From Heliocidaris erythrogramma (Eukaryota; Echinodermata; Echinoidea; Camarodonta; Echinometridae), in the NCBI GenBank assembly GCA_025617745.1, contig CM046862.1:55215946-55279945 (forward strand): a stretch of 64,000 nt of DNA, in the 5' to 3' direction. Both the position numbers and the translations under genes were made by a program. Of the stretch, positions 20,794 to 30,935 are shown piece after piece. The notes below the pieces were generated by a model that was not told where the DNA came from, made no database searches, and saw nothing but the letters and a program-made list of their open reading frames with translations. The stretch's first letter is position 1. Each line of letters begins with the position of its first letter.

Positions 20794-21032
20794 TTTTTAT
20801 TGATATTTAGTGTGCAATTCTCAAGTACACGTAAATTGCCTGCTCATTATGTGCATGCACGCTACAGAGATATACAGTATGCCCTAAGCTGGAAAGCCTT
20901 GTAAATGTTCATGCACCTAGCTATAAAAAACAGTGTATATACATAGACTGTTCATTCAGAAATTGTTCGATATAATTATTGTGTGTGTCTGTGTGTGTAA
21001 TTGGGCTTTTACGGCCGTGTATCAATTTTCAA
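20794..21032. repeat. Mosaic block u5 followed by a SINE tail fragment
   Basis: TTTTATTGATATTTAGTG joins every family B copy immediately upstream of its YADD codons (20794, 34308, 35514, 45043, 49823, 55188, 60880, 62093). A stretch with GTGTGTGTAATTGGGCTTTT (20983-21024, minus SINE 3' end) follows. Confidence 0.75.
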
Positions 21033-21350
21033 GTTCAATTAAGTTCAGATTTTTCATAGACATGATACAAGACATTCGTAAAAATCAATAATCAAATTAA
21101 AGGAAATTCAGTTGCCTGTCAAGCAGGTAGGTGAACACAAAGTGAAACTTACGCATGAATGAACACGTTCATTATTTGTTCCAAGGTGCCAAAGTGAAAT
21201 TAACTAGAATGAAAAAAAAAACACCTCGAAATTCACAGTCATAGTGCACAGAAAGTCAAACCAAAGCATGATAAAAGTTTTCATGATTCATTGCTCATGA
21301 AAAGAAAATCAATCTTCAAATCTAAAAATAGGCCAAGGCGATACCGATAT

Positions 21351-21740
21351 TTTTTAGGGCAGGAATTTCTGCATTTATTGTCAAATCAAAATAATAACAA
21401 ATTTACAAACAATTATAATAATAAATATACAACATAATTGTTCCAAGAAAAATGTGACAATTAAATAAGAATCACAATAGAATAAAGACATGATTATAAA
21501 TCGAAATGAACAAGTAGAAAGAACAAAAATGCAGGGGCCAGCTATCTTAAGCAAAATGCTTGAATGAATAGCAGCCAGTGGAAAGGGCTACATGGAAACC
21601 ATACTTAATATAAATGTCTATATCATAAAAGCGATGTCACTAACTGGAAAAAAAAAAAAATATTTACTACAAAGAAAAAGGGGGAAGGGAAGGGATTAAA
21701 GTGAAGTGTGTGCAAGTGGGTGCACGTGTAGGTGAGAAGT
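21351..21740 (-). other. 3' UTR of the full-length LINE
   Basis: On the minus strand it runs from the ORF stop through CACTTCACTTTAATCCC to a short A tail after CAGAAATTCCTGCCC. A poly(A) signal-like AATAAATGCAG lies near the end. Confidence 0.7.
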
Positions 21741-24700
21741 TTACGAATAAGTGGATAGCAAATACTTCTTTAACGAAGCTTTAAAAGAAAAAAGAGATAC
21801 GGCGTGTTTAATATCATGAGGTAAATTGTTCCAAACATCTGGACCGTGATGTCTTATCGTTTTTTGGGCTATTATTAATTTTGGATTTGTTAGATGAAGA
21901 TCTGATGAATGTCGTGTCGGGTAGGAATGGACATCTCTGTTGTAGATAAAAATATTATGAAAGGATATTGGTGTAGCGTTGGTGGAAAATTTATACATAA
22001 ATATAGCAGTTTGGTAGGTGTGAATATCGTTAATTTTCAATGTTTTAAACTTATGAAATATAGGATCGGTGTGGGCTAAGTAATGAGAATGAGAACAGAT
22101 ACGGAGTGCTTTCTTTTGAAGACGCAACATAGTGTCTATATTAATTTTGTTACTATTTCCCCATACTATGTTACAGTACGATATATGTGACAAAATAAAT
22201 GAGTTGTAAAGCATCAATAGCGATCTTTGAGAAAGATAATATTTGAATTTATATAAAATACCTATGCCTCTTGCTACCAACATGCTAATGTTACGAACGT
22301 GACTATTCCAAGTTACATTTGAGTCGATCAATATACCTAAAAATTTTGTTTCATGTTTTTCGGTAACGGGCATGTCATCAATAAAAATATTATTACGAAA
22401 TACATGTGTAGAATTAATGTGTTTAAAGTACATGAAGTTTGTTTTGTTTATATTGAGGGAGAGTTTATTGGATTTAAACCACAATGATAATTTCTTTAGT
22501 TCTAGATTCAGAGTTGTAACAAGCATATTTAAATTTTGGTGTGAATAAAATATGTTAGTATCATCTGCAAATAAAACGTATGTTAGTAAAGGTGATGCAT
22601 TGACAATATCATTCATATATATTAAAAACAGCAAGGGCCCTAAGATTGAGCCCTGTGGTACTCCACATTTCACAGTACATATATTAGATGATTTGGATTT
22701 GAAATTAACATATTGACGTCTATTATCTAAGTAGTCCTTAAACCAGGAAAGTACGATCCCTCTGATGCCATATGTCTTTAATTTACATAATAATATAGCA
22801 TGATCCATTGTATCGAATGCCTTCGATAAATCCATAAAAACCCCAACAGTGTGCTCCTTTTTTGAAAATGAATCGGTTATTTTGTCGTAAAGTTGTAAGA
22901 TTGCGTAGTCAGTCGAATGATTTTTTCTGAAGCCATATTGGTTGGGAATTAATAATTTATTCATATCCAAAAAAGAGTATAAACGTTTGTAAACAATTTT
23001 TTCAAGTATTTTAGAAAAGGTTGGTAACAACGAGATTGGGCGATAATTTGCGATACGGCATGGGTCATCTTTTTTAAATATTGGAATTATTTTGGCAAGT
23101 TTTAGTGAATTAGGAAAAATTCCCTGGGAAAGAGATAGATTGAAAATATGTGCCAGCGGGGAAGCCAGAAAATGAATAATTTGTTTTAATAGATATACAC
23201 TTATTCCATCATGGCCACTAGATTTTGAAGGACTTAGAGATCGAACAATTTCTAAAATTTCATGAACATTCGTTGGATTAAAAAATAATGAGTGTTCGGT
23301 ATGATTATTTAGATATTGTGAAAAATCATTATCATTAGTAACAATCTTTGAGGCCAATTTAGGGCCTACATTAGTAAAATATGTATTAAATGCTTCAGCA
23401 ATAAGACCATTGTCTTTAATGGAATTTCCATTCTCTAAAAATTCAACATTTTGTATATTTTCTCTTTTTTTACCTAACATTTCATTAATTGTATGCCATA
23501 ATGTTTTGTTATTGTCTTTATTGCTTTCAATTTTGTCAGAGAAATACGATTTTCGTGCTAAACGGATAACAGAAGTTAACCTATTGCGGTATTTTTTATA
23601 TTTGTTTTGATGTGCCAAAGTAGGTGATTTAAGTGATATTTTATATAATCTATTACGAGTAAATATTGATTTTATGATTCCTTGAGTGATCCACGGTTGT
23701 TTATTCTTCTTTTTGCTGGAAGTTATTCTTGTTAGAGGCACATTTTTATCATAATAATAAAGAAGTTTGTTTATAAATATTTCGTATGAACTATTGACAT
23801 TTGTCTCATGAAGAACACCTTGCCAACTTTCTGTACTCAAATCTGTTTTTAGGGACTCTATGTTGCGTTTGGTTTCTTTTCGTCGAGTAATGTGTTCTTT
23901 ATTTGAATGTTGATGTAAGCGTTTATTATCTGAACATATCGTGAAAATTGGTAGATGGTCTGAAATATCGTAATATATTATTCCATTACTATCTCTACTC
24001 AGCACGTTTGAGAAGATGTTGTCAATTATTGTGTGTGTTGTATTTGTAATCCTCGTAGGTTTGTCAATAAGAGGTTTGAAAGAAAATGATGATAATAAAT
24101 TAGTAAAATGTTGCCCAAGGGCAGTGTAAGGCAAAGAGAGATCTATATTAAAATCACCCATGAGGTAAATGTCTTTGTTTTCTCGAGATACGGTTTCAAG
24201 ACATGATTCTAATTTATCTAAAAATATATCAGCTATGTTGTTAGGTGGTCTATAAATTACACCGACTATTTTATTTTTATAGTTATCGTTAATAATTTCT
24301 ATGAATAGGGTTTCTATGCCGTTGATTATAATATCATGCCTCACTTTATAATGCAGATTATTGTGAATATAAAACGCAACACCGCCTCCCTTACCATTTT
24401 TGCGATCTATATGTTTAAACGTGTAATTCTCAATATCAAATATGGGAGGGGTCGTTGAGTGTAGCCATGTCTCTGTCAAAGCTATTATAGAAAAAGGAAA
24501 TGAATTTAATATGGATAAAAATTCATTGAAAGTATCAAAGTTCTTTTGCAAACTTCGGATATTTATATGTATTACGCTGAAAATTTTTCGTTTACCATTT
24601 TGGTTTGTTGAATTAAAAGTAGAAATGAATTCTTTTGCAGTATAGTATTTGCTCTGGGAATTAAATAGTTCATCATTTTGGAGTGCTTGGTGCGTGCAAG

Positions 24701-24794
24701 TGCAGAGAGGTGCATGTAGTGATGTGTCGAATTGTGTGTGTGTGTACATGTTCGCGTATGTGTGACAATCAGACAGACTCGGGGCTGGTGGCAA
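21741..24794 (-). CDS. LINE ORF2-type polyprotein: APE endonuclease plus reverse transcriptase, 1017 aa
   Basis: An intact frame from ATG 24794 to a stop at 21741. Residues about 71-290 form an apurinic-type endonuclease with HINIRSL, ETW (108-110), YRPP (181-184), GDFN (213-216) and SDH (278-280). Residues about 520-790 are the reverse transcriptase: SSGHDGI, NYRPISLLP (583-591), FMDLSKAFD (653-661), GVPQGSILGP (711-720) and the catalytic FADD (742-745). The C-terminal 200 residues resemble the CR1/Jockey-group tail (SYCNIVWGN, GPDVWNNLP). The protein nicks target DNA and reverse transcribes its RNA in the nucleus. All key residues are present and no stop interrupts, so it is plausibly active. 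No RNase H domain and no separate ORF1 were found. The first 70 residues look unstructured, and the true start could be internal. Confidence 0.93.
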   Translation of the reverse strand: MPPAPSLSDCHTYANMYTHTQFDTSLHAPLCTCTHQALQNDELFNSQSKYYTAKEFISTFNSTNQNGKRKIFSVIHINIRSLQKNFDTFNEFLSILNSFPFSIIALTETWLHSTTPPIFDIENYTFKHIDRKNGKGGGVAFYIHNNLHYKVRHDIIINGIETLFIEIINDNYKNKIVGVIYRPPNNIADIFLDKLESCLETVSRENKDIYLMGDFNIDLSLPYTALGQHFTNLLSSFSFKPLIDKPTRITNTTHTIIDNIFSNVLSRDSNGIIYYDISDHLPIFTICSDNKRLHQHSNKEHITRRKETKRNIESLKTDLSTESWQGVLHETNVNSSYEIFINKLLYYYDKNVPLTRITSSKKKNKQPWITQGIIKSIFTRNRLYKISLKSPTLAHQNKYKKYRNRLTSVIRLARKSYFSDKIESNKDNNKTLWHTINEMLGKKRENIQNVEFLENGNSIKDNGLIAEAFNTYFTNVGPKLASKIVTNDNDFSQYLNNHTEHSLFFNPTNVHEILEIVRSLSPSKSSGHDGISVYLLKQIIHFLASPLAHIFNLSLSQGIFPNSLKLAKIIPIFKKDDPCRIANYRPISLLPTFSKILEKIVYKRLYSFLDMNKLLIPNQYGFRKNHSTDYAILQLYDKITDSFSKKEHTVGVFMDLSKAFDTMDHAILLCKLKTYGIRGIVLSWFKDYLDNRRQYVNFKSKSSNICTVKCGVPQGSILGPLLFLIYMNDIVNASPLLTYVLFADDTNIFYSHQNLNMLVTTLNLELKKLSLWFKSNKLSLNINKTNFMYFKHINSTHVFRNNIFIDDMPVTEKHETKFLGILIDSNVTWNSHVRNISMLVARGIGILYKFKYYLSQRSLLMLYNSFILSHISYCNIVWGNSNKINIDTMLRLQKKALRICSHSHYLAHTDPIFHKFKTLKINDIHTYQTAIFMYKFSTNATPISFHNIFIYNRDVHSYPTRHSSDLHLTNPKLIIAQKTIRHHGPDVWNNLPHDIKHAVSLFSFKASLKKYLLSTYS

Positions 24795-25616
24795 TTAACA
24801 CTATTCTTCTTTTTATTTCTATTTTAATGGGGGAAAAAAAGTAAAAAGTAAAAAGTAAAAAAAGTAAAAATACATTTTGCAAATAGCTATAGATTTGATG
24901 GCGGGAAATAGCTCTAAATTACATTGTTGATAATTCTATGTAGTCAGATTTAAATTATACTTTAGTACTGGTAGGCCTATAATTAGCTCTACATTAAATA
25001 ATAACGGTGACGGAAAGGGAAAAGTCGCCTCATAACATAGCCTCATAACATAATCACCAATTCGGGAGATTCCATAATAAAAACGCGTGGCGGGTGGCCC
25101 GACGAGGCTGATTGAAAGACATCCCATTACAAGTATGTTTCAGCCAGATGATGAACCCGAGTCGTCGAGCCATCCGCCACCAATCTGACAGGAAGGAAGG
25201 TTTGGGAGAGAGAAGAGACAACACAAAAACAAAGAGGGAGAGAGTGAGAACGAGAGAGAGAGAGCGGGGGTATATTTAGTACAATGGTAACTGAATTCAT
25301 TTAAATGCCGGTGTAGTTATCTATAGTTATTTTCGAATGTTGGCCAACAGGCTGAATTGTGAGTCCCATTGAATTGGAGACACTTTGTTATTTAAAAAAT
25401 GCATTGTTTAACAATAATTAGAATGTAAAAATGAATGACTAATGAATTCTTAAAAGGGTGTTAGGGACAGGCGTATAAATCTAGACTACCACAATTCAGA
25501 CTGTATAATAGGTTAAATTGAGAATAACAGGAATGTTAAGCCCTGCAGATGTTTCCTTTCTCAGTATCAAATGATTCGATACAATATGCACTACAATTAC
25601 GTCTGAAGAGGGTAAG
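24795..25616 (-). other. 5' leader between monomer array and LINE ORF
   Basis: Contains a GTAAAAA short tandem (24840-24870) and an AG-rich stretch (25195-25270, CT-rich in the sense strand). No ORF1-like coding region is seen; the longest minus frame is about 63 codons and has no domain. Confidence 0.55.
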
Positions 25617-28600
25617 TAAAACTAACCCGACATAAAATAACCTTCGTAATGCAAAGTGATAATTAACAGTAGCATTTGTGTATATTCGTAAACATAATTA
25701 TATTACAGCAATACATTTAAAGAACAAGAGTTGAAAAACATAGAAAATCTAACATTGAGCTTGGGTTGACATGGATTTAAAAAAAAAAAAAAAAAAAAAA
25801 TTGTAGTAATAAATACGGGGTTAAATAATTTATATTTTGAAAGGAAATGTGCAATAAATCTGGGTCTCTCAGCTAGGGAAAACCTTGCAAAAATTGATTT
25901 CAATTTTTTATTTAATACAAAATGAAAATAGAGCTTTACTTTGAAACAGCAACACTATTCTCAGCAACTGTCCTGTCCTTATCCTGAGCTTAGAGGGCGG
26001 TTCACTGATTTGGCAATAGGAGTGCGTTTGCATCCTATCGCAGACTAAACCTTACATAAAATAACCTTCCTAGCAAAGTAATAATTAGCAGTAGCATTTA
26101 GGTATATTCATAAGCGTATATATTAGAGCAACAAATTTAAAGAACAAGAGTAGAAAAACATAGAAAATATAACATTGAGCTGGGTTGACATAAATGAAAA
26201 AGAATTGTACTAATAGATACGGGGTTAAATAAATGTATCTATTTAGAAAGGGGATGTGCAATAAGTCTGGGCCTCTCATGCAGCTAGGGAAACCTTGCAA
26301 AAATTAATTTCAATTTGTTAATTAATAAAAATGAAAATAAGGCTTTACTTTGAAACAACAATATAATGTTTACAACTATTCTCAGCAACTGTCCTGTCCT
26401 GGTCCTGAGCTTAGAGGGCGGTTCACTGATTTGGCAATAAGGGTGCGTTTGCATTCTATCGCAGACTAAACCTAAAATAACCTTCGTAGTGCAAAGTAAC
26501 AATTAGCAGTAGCATTTAGGTATATTCATAAGCATAATGATATTAAAGCAATGCATTTAAAGAACAAGAGTAGAACAGAGAAAATATAACATTGACCTTG
26601 GTTTGACATAAATGAAAAAGAAATTGTACTATTGAATAAATACGGGGTTAAATAATGCATCATATTTAGAAAGGGGATGTGCAATAAATCTGGGCCTCTC
26701 ATGCAGCTAGGGAAACCTTGCAAAATTTGATTACAATTTGTTATTTGATAAAAATGAAAATAAGGCTTTACTTTGAAACAACTTAATGTTTACAAATATT
26801 CTCAGCAACTGTCCTGTCCTGGTCCTGAGCTTAGAGGGCGGTTCACTGATTTGGCAATAAGGGTGCGTTTGCATCCTATCGCAGACTAAACCCTACATAA
26901 AATAACCTTCGTAATGCAAAGTAACAATTAGCAGTAGCATTTAGGTATATTCATAAGCATAATGATATTAAAGCAATGCATTTAAAGAACAAGAGTAGAA
27001 CAGAGAAAATATAACATTGACCTTGGTTTGACATAAATGAAAAAGAAATTGTACTATTGAATAAATACGGGGTTAAATAATGCATCATATTTAGAAAGGG
27101 GATGTGCAATAAATCTGGGCCTCTCATGCAGCTATATAGGGAAACCTTACAAAATTTGATTTCAATTTGTTATTTGATAAAAATGAAAATAAGGCTTTAC
27201 TTTGAAACAACAATATAATGTTTACAACTATTCTCAGCAACTGTCCTGTCCTGGTCCTGAGCTTAGAGGGCGGTTCACTGATTTGGCAATAAGGGTGCGT
27301 TTGCATCCTATCGCAGACTAAACCTAAAATAACCTTCGTAGTGCAAAGTAACAATTAGCAGTAGCATTTAGGTATATTCATAAGCATAATGATATTAAAG
27401 CAATGCATTTAAAGAACAAGAGTAGAACAGAGAAAATATAACATTGACCTTGGTTTGACATAAATGAAAAAGAAATTGTACTATTGAATAAATACGGGGT
27501 TAAATAATGCATCATATTTAGAAAGGGGATGTGCAATAAATCTGGGCCTCTCATGCAGCTAGGGAAACCTTGCAAAATTTGATTACAATTTGTTATTTGA
27601 TAAAAATGAAAATAAGGCTTTACTTTGAAACAACTTAATGTTTACAAATATTCTCAGCAACTGTCCTGTCCTGGTCCTGAGCTTAGAGGGCGGTTCACTG
27701 ATTTGGCAATAAGGGTGCGTTTGCATCCTATCGCAGACTAAACCCTACATAAAATAACCTTCGTAATGCAAAGTAACAATTAGCAGTAGCATTTAGGTAT
27801 ATTCATAAGCATAATGATATTAAAGCAATGCATTTAAAGAACAAGAGTAGAACAGAGAAAATATAACATTGACCTTGGTTTGACATAAATGAAAAAGAAA
27901 TTGTACTATTGAATAAATACGGGGTTAAATAATGCATCATATTTAGAAAGGGGATGTGCAATAAATCTGGGCCTCTCATGCAGCTATATAGGGAAACCTT
28001 ACAAAATTTGATTTCAATTTGTTATTTGATAAAAATGAAAATAAGGCTTTACTTTGAAACAACTTAATGTTTACAAATATTCTCAGCAACTGTCCTGTCC
28101 TGGTCCTGAGCTTAGAGGGCGGTTCACTGATTTGGCAATAAGGGTGCGTTTGCATCCTATCGCAGACTAAACCCTACATAAAATAACCTTCGTAATGCAA
28201 AGTAACAATTAGCAGTAGCATTTAGGTATATTCATAAGCATAATGATATTAAAGCAATGCATTTAAAGAACAAGAGTAGAACAGAGAAAATATAACATTG
28301 ACCTTGGTTTGACATAAATGAAAAAGAAATTGTACTATTGAATAAATACGGGGTTAAATAATGCATCATATTTAGAAAGGGGAAGTGCAATAAATCTGGG
28401 CCTCTCATGCAGCTAGGGAAACCTTGCAAAATTTGATTTCAATTTGTTATTTGATAAAAATGAAAGTAAGGCTTTACTTTGAAACAACTTAATGTTTACA
28501 CATATTCTCAGAGCAACTGTCCTGTCCTGGTCCTGAGCTTAGAGGGCGGTTCACTGATCTGGCGATAAGAGTGCTTTTGCATCCTATCGCAGACTAATCC

Positions 28601-28890
28601 TACATGAAATAACCTTGGTAATGCAAAGTAATAATTAGTGCTCAGTAGCATTTAGGCATATTTATAAGCATAATTATATTAAAGCAATTAAAGCAATACA
28701 TTTGAAGAACAAGAGTAAAAAAAAACATAGAAAATATAACATTGAGTTTGGGTTGACATGAATGAAAAAGAAATTGTACTAATAAATACGGGATTAAATA
28801 TTGTATATTTTAAGAGGGAATGTGCAATAAATCTGGGCCACTCAGGACTAACGGGCAAAAAATGACCAGAAATCATTTATTTAATCAGAT
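25617..28890. repeat. Tandem array of eight monomers, about 425 bp each, in the LINE 5' region
   Basis: The marker GTGCAATAA recurs at 25849, 26256, 26679, 27104, 27531, 27956, 28385 and 28822, giving steps of 407, 423, 425, 427, 425, 429 and 437. Central monomers are nearly identical and alternate between two forms, so an 852-bp higher-order unit is visible (26526 and 27378 match). Each unit has a conserved core (GTCCTGAGCTTAGAGGGCGG, TTTGCATCCTATCGCAGAC). Minus frames repeat MQGFPSCMRGPDLLH-type peptides in each unit; these follow from the repetition and are not called genes. Confidence 0.93.
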
Positions 28891-29192
28891 ATTTTCGTTC
28901 TATATGCCTCCCCCCCCCCCCCCCCCCCATCCTCCCACCAGTATCTAACATCGGTGTGCGTTTTTATATGATATGAATACTGCGACGGACACTAATAATA
29001 ACCCTATAAAATAGTCGCTCTTAGACAATTATTACTCATTTAGGTATCAGACGAAATTTGAGAGCGACGTAGTGTATACTATGATGAATTAGGCCTATTC
29101 ATAAGTACTTGTATATGTATAACATCGAACGATCATTCTGTGAAATAAGCAAATCCATCACATTTTATGACACGTGTACGACAATTATTTGA
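28891..29192 (-). other. Putative 5' end of the LINE, with a poly-C tract
   Basis: Holds a run of about 19 C (28910-28928) and unique sequence up to the right insertion edge. On the minus strand the element would begin TCAAATAATTGTCGTACACG. Transcription start signals cannot be identified with confidence. Confidence 0.5.
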
Positions 29193-29196
29193 ATAT

Positions 29197-30168
29197 CCTA
29201 ACAATGCGCATCGATCGTGTAACACTGGCAATGGCGTCAGCACCATTTTTAACGAAGGGAAAAAATTGTTTAAAACTATTTAGTTATTAGTCTAGAATAT
29301 CGTTAAATTACACGAGTAGTCCGGTAATTCTAAAAGAAATAATTATTTGATCTAGAGTGCGGTAAGAAACTTCACAGAAATGGATAGTGTTGACAAGAAC
29401 AGTAAGTTTAGATATGATTTATCTCGAGTTTCTCACTTACAGCAGAAAATGCTACGGTAGCTAATGCAGCTAGACGCCGGATCAGACGGCGTAGCGCATA
29501 CAGGGCAAACAGCCAAATTTCAGGCATTGGCTCAGATTAGCCATGAAGTTTCTTGACTTTTGTATTGTAAATATTGATTTAAATCTCATCCTAATAAATG
29601 ATGTGGATTCTCTGGTTTATTAACTACGGAATATCTAACGTAATTTTTATCAAATCTTTAAAAGAAAATTAGGTAGGAATTTGTATTCACTCCTTCAGCC
29701 CAATTAAAAAGCAAAAGTAGTTCCTTTCCGTGTGCTCTAGATCGAACGTTAGACCAAATGCTGGCCTAGATCTAATTTCAGGCCTATATGAACATAATAC
29801 CTCTTAACACCTATGAAACTACACTTCGAATGACGCCTACTGTCTTTATTTGTCATGACTAATCAGCAAAATTTTCCATAGCTAGCAACACCAACACCAA
29901 CACCGACCGTGAAATCGCTATTTCTTAATCCCTAGCGGTATAGTGTTAGTGAATGGAAATTTGTACATGAAATTAATCACCGGCGGCCGAGCTCGGTTCA
30001 GCAGACGATTATTAACAACAAATAAACACCGGCAGCCGGAACTACGTCAAAAAAACAGAGGTCAACACCTAACACCGACTGATTTTTTTCTCATTTCATA
30101 GTCGGCGTTAGATCACGATTTCGCAGCAAAATATACACCAAACACCAACACCGATGGTGAAATCACCC
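29197..30168. mobile_element. TIR element u2, left end missing (D1)
   Basis: Same family as the complete 37185-38265. The right terminus (ggtgaaatcaccc) is present, while the left 110 bp were lost by a deletion shared with D2 (both read GGCCAAGGCGATACCGATAT). It contains repeated ACACCGAC-type words, an internal relic of the right end (29909-29930) and CAATAATAAATG-like signals. The LINE at 21351-29192 inserted at its left edge. Confidence 0.75.
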
Positions 30169-30935
30169 AGTGTCCTTAATCCCATATACTACGTCACTGA
30201 GTAACCATATACTGTCATTACATTTTACTCAGCCTTCAATTTCATTAAAAAATAATACATTTTGGACATTTAATCGCCCTTGTGGCTACTCCATATCACA
30301 TTTAAATATAGGCTAAACAGAAGCCTCTTCTCTCTCTCTCTCTTTTGGTGTGGAAATGAGACAGAGATAGGGGGGGGGGGGAGCGAAAGCTCGATCATAC
30401 AGTTTCAACCAAGTCTCACTCAAGGATATAACCATCGTATAAGTTTGATTTTTTGTTGCCTTTGTTATGTGGAAGGGCATTTATTATTTTTTTGTACTAT
30501 ATATATATATATATATATATATAATTGTGAAAGAATTGAGAGAATAATGGTTGCGTAGCTTAAATCAAAGTTCCCCAGAGCTGTCCTCCCCTAATATATA
30601 TATATATACATGTACACACACACACATAGTACATACATGTACACACATACACACACACACACACATATACATCCTATGACAATTATTGTATAGGACTTGA
30701 AGGTTTGCATGGTGAAGTTGTAATTCAGAAAAAAGGTTTGCGGTACATCTCACATGGTTGTACCGCAAACCTTTTTTCTGAATGACAATTATTGTCTTTA
30801 AAATTACTATCATGAATTATTATTATCATTATTATTATTATTGCTGTCATTATTGTTGTCATTATTACCACCATCATCATTTTTTGAATTTTCATCACGG
30901 ATACTTAGAAATTTTGTAAAAATAAGAAATGGATG
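30169..30935. repeat. Mosaic block u3 in D1 with microsatellites
   Basis: CT repeats (30329-30343), a G run (30370-30381), TA repeats (30500-30522 and 30594-30608), AC repeats (30613-30665) and ATT repeats (30818-30842). It also holds the hairpin insertion at 30723-30783. Confidence 0.8.
30723..30783. mobile_element. 61-bp hairpin insertion, 24-bp perfect arms
   Basis: ATTCAGAAAAAAGGTTTGCG, then GTAC, is repeated exactly inverted at the right end. The arms are the terminus of the MITE at 3931-4047. The same hairpin occurs in D2 at 57298-57358, and it is missing from the corresponding place at 15340 and 38950. Confidence 0.8.

Larger units (their letters stand above)
21351..29192 (-). mobile_element. 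Young CR1/Jockey-group LINE insertion, 7.84 kb including tandem 5' monomers
   Basis: The left edge is the LINE 3' end (minus strand ...CCTGCCCTAAAAA). The right edge rejoins the D1 sequence at the same target. ATAT flanks both sides (21347-21350 and 29193-29196), and the undisturbed site reads CCGATATCCTAAC in D2 (55741) and in the relatives at 37297 and 63157. The interior holds one intact ORF (21741-24794), a 5' leader and an array of about 425-bp monomers. Either the whole block is one full-length element with a monomeric promoter, or another repeat nested in its 5' region. In both cases the far right end should be the LINE 5' end. Confidence 0.78.

Noticed and set aside
26085..28429. Repeated minus frames (MQGFPSCMRGPDLLH.. 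and MLLCTTKVILGLVCD..) as a possible repeated gene or ORF1
   Set aside because: They recur because the DNA monomer recurs; lengths shift with indels, there is no known ORF1 motif, and they lie in the putative 5' UTR.
25617..28890. CRISPR array or satellite centromere
   Set aside because: The unit is 425 bp without spacers in a eukaryotic LINE context, and only eight copies are present.
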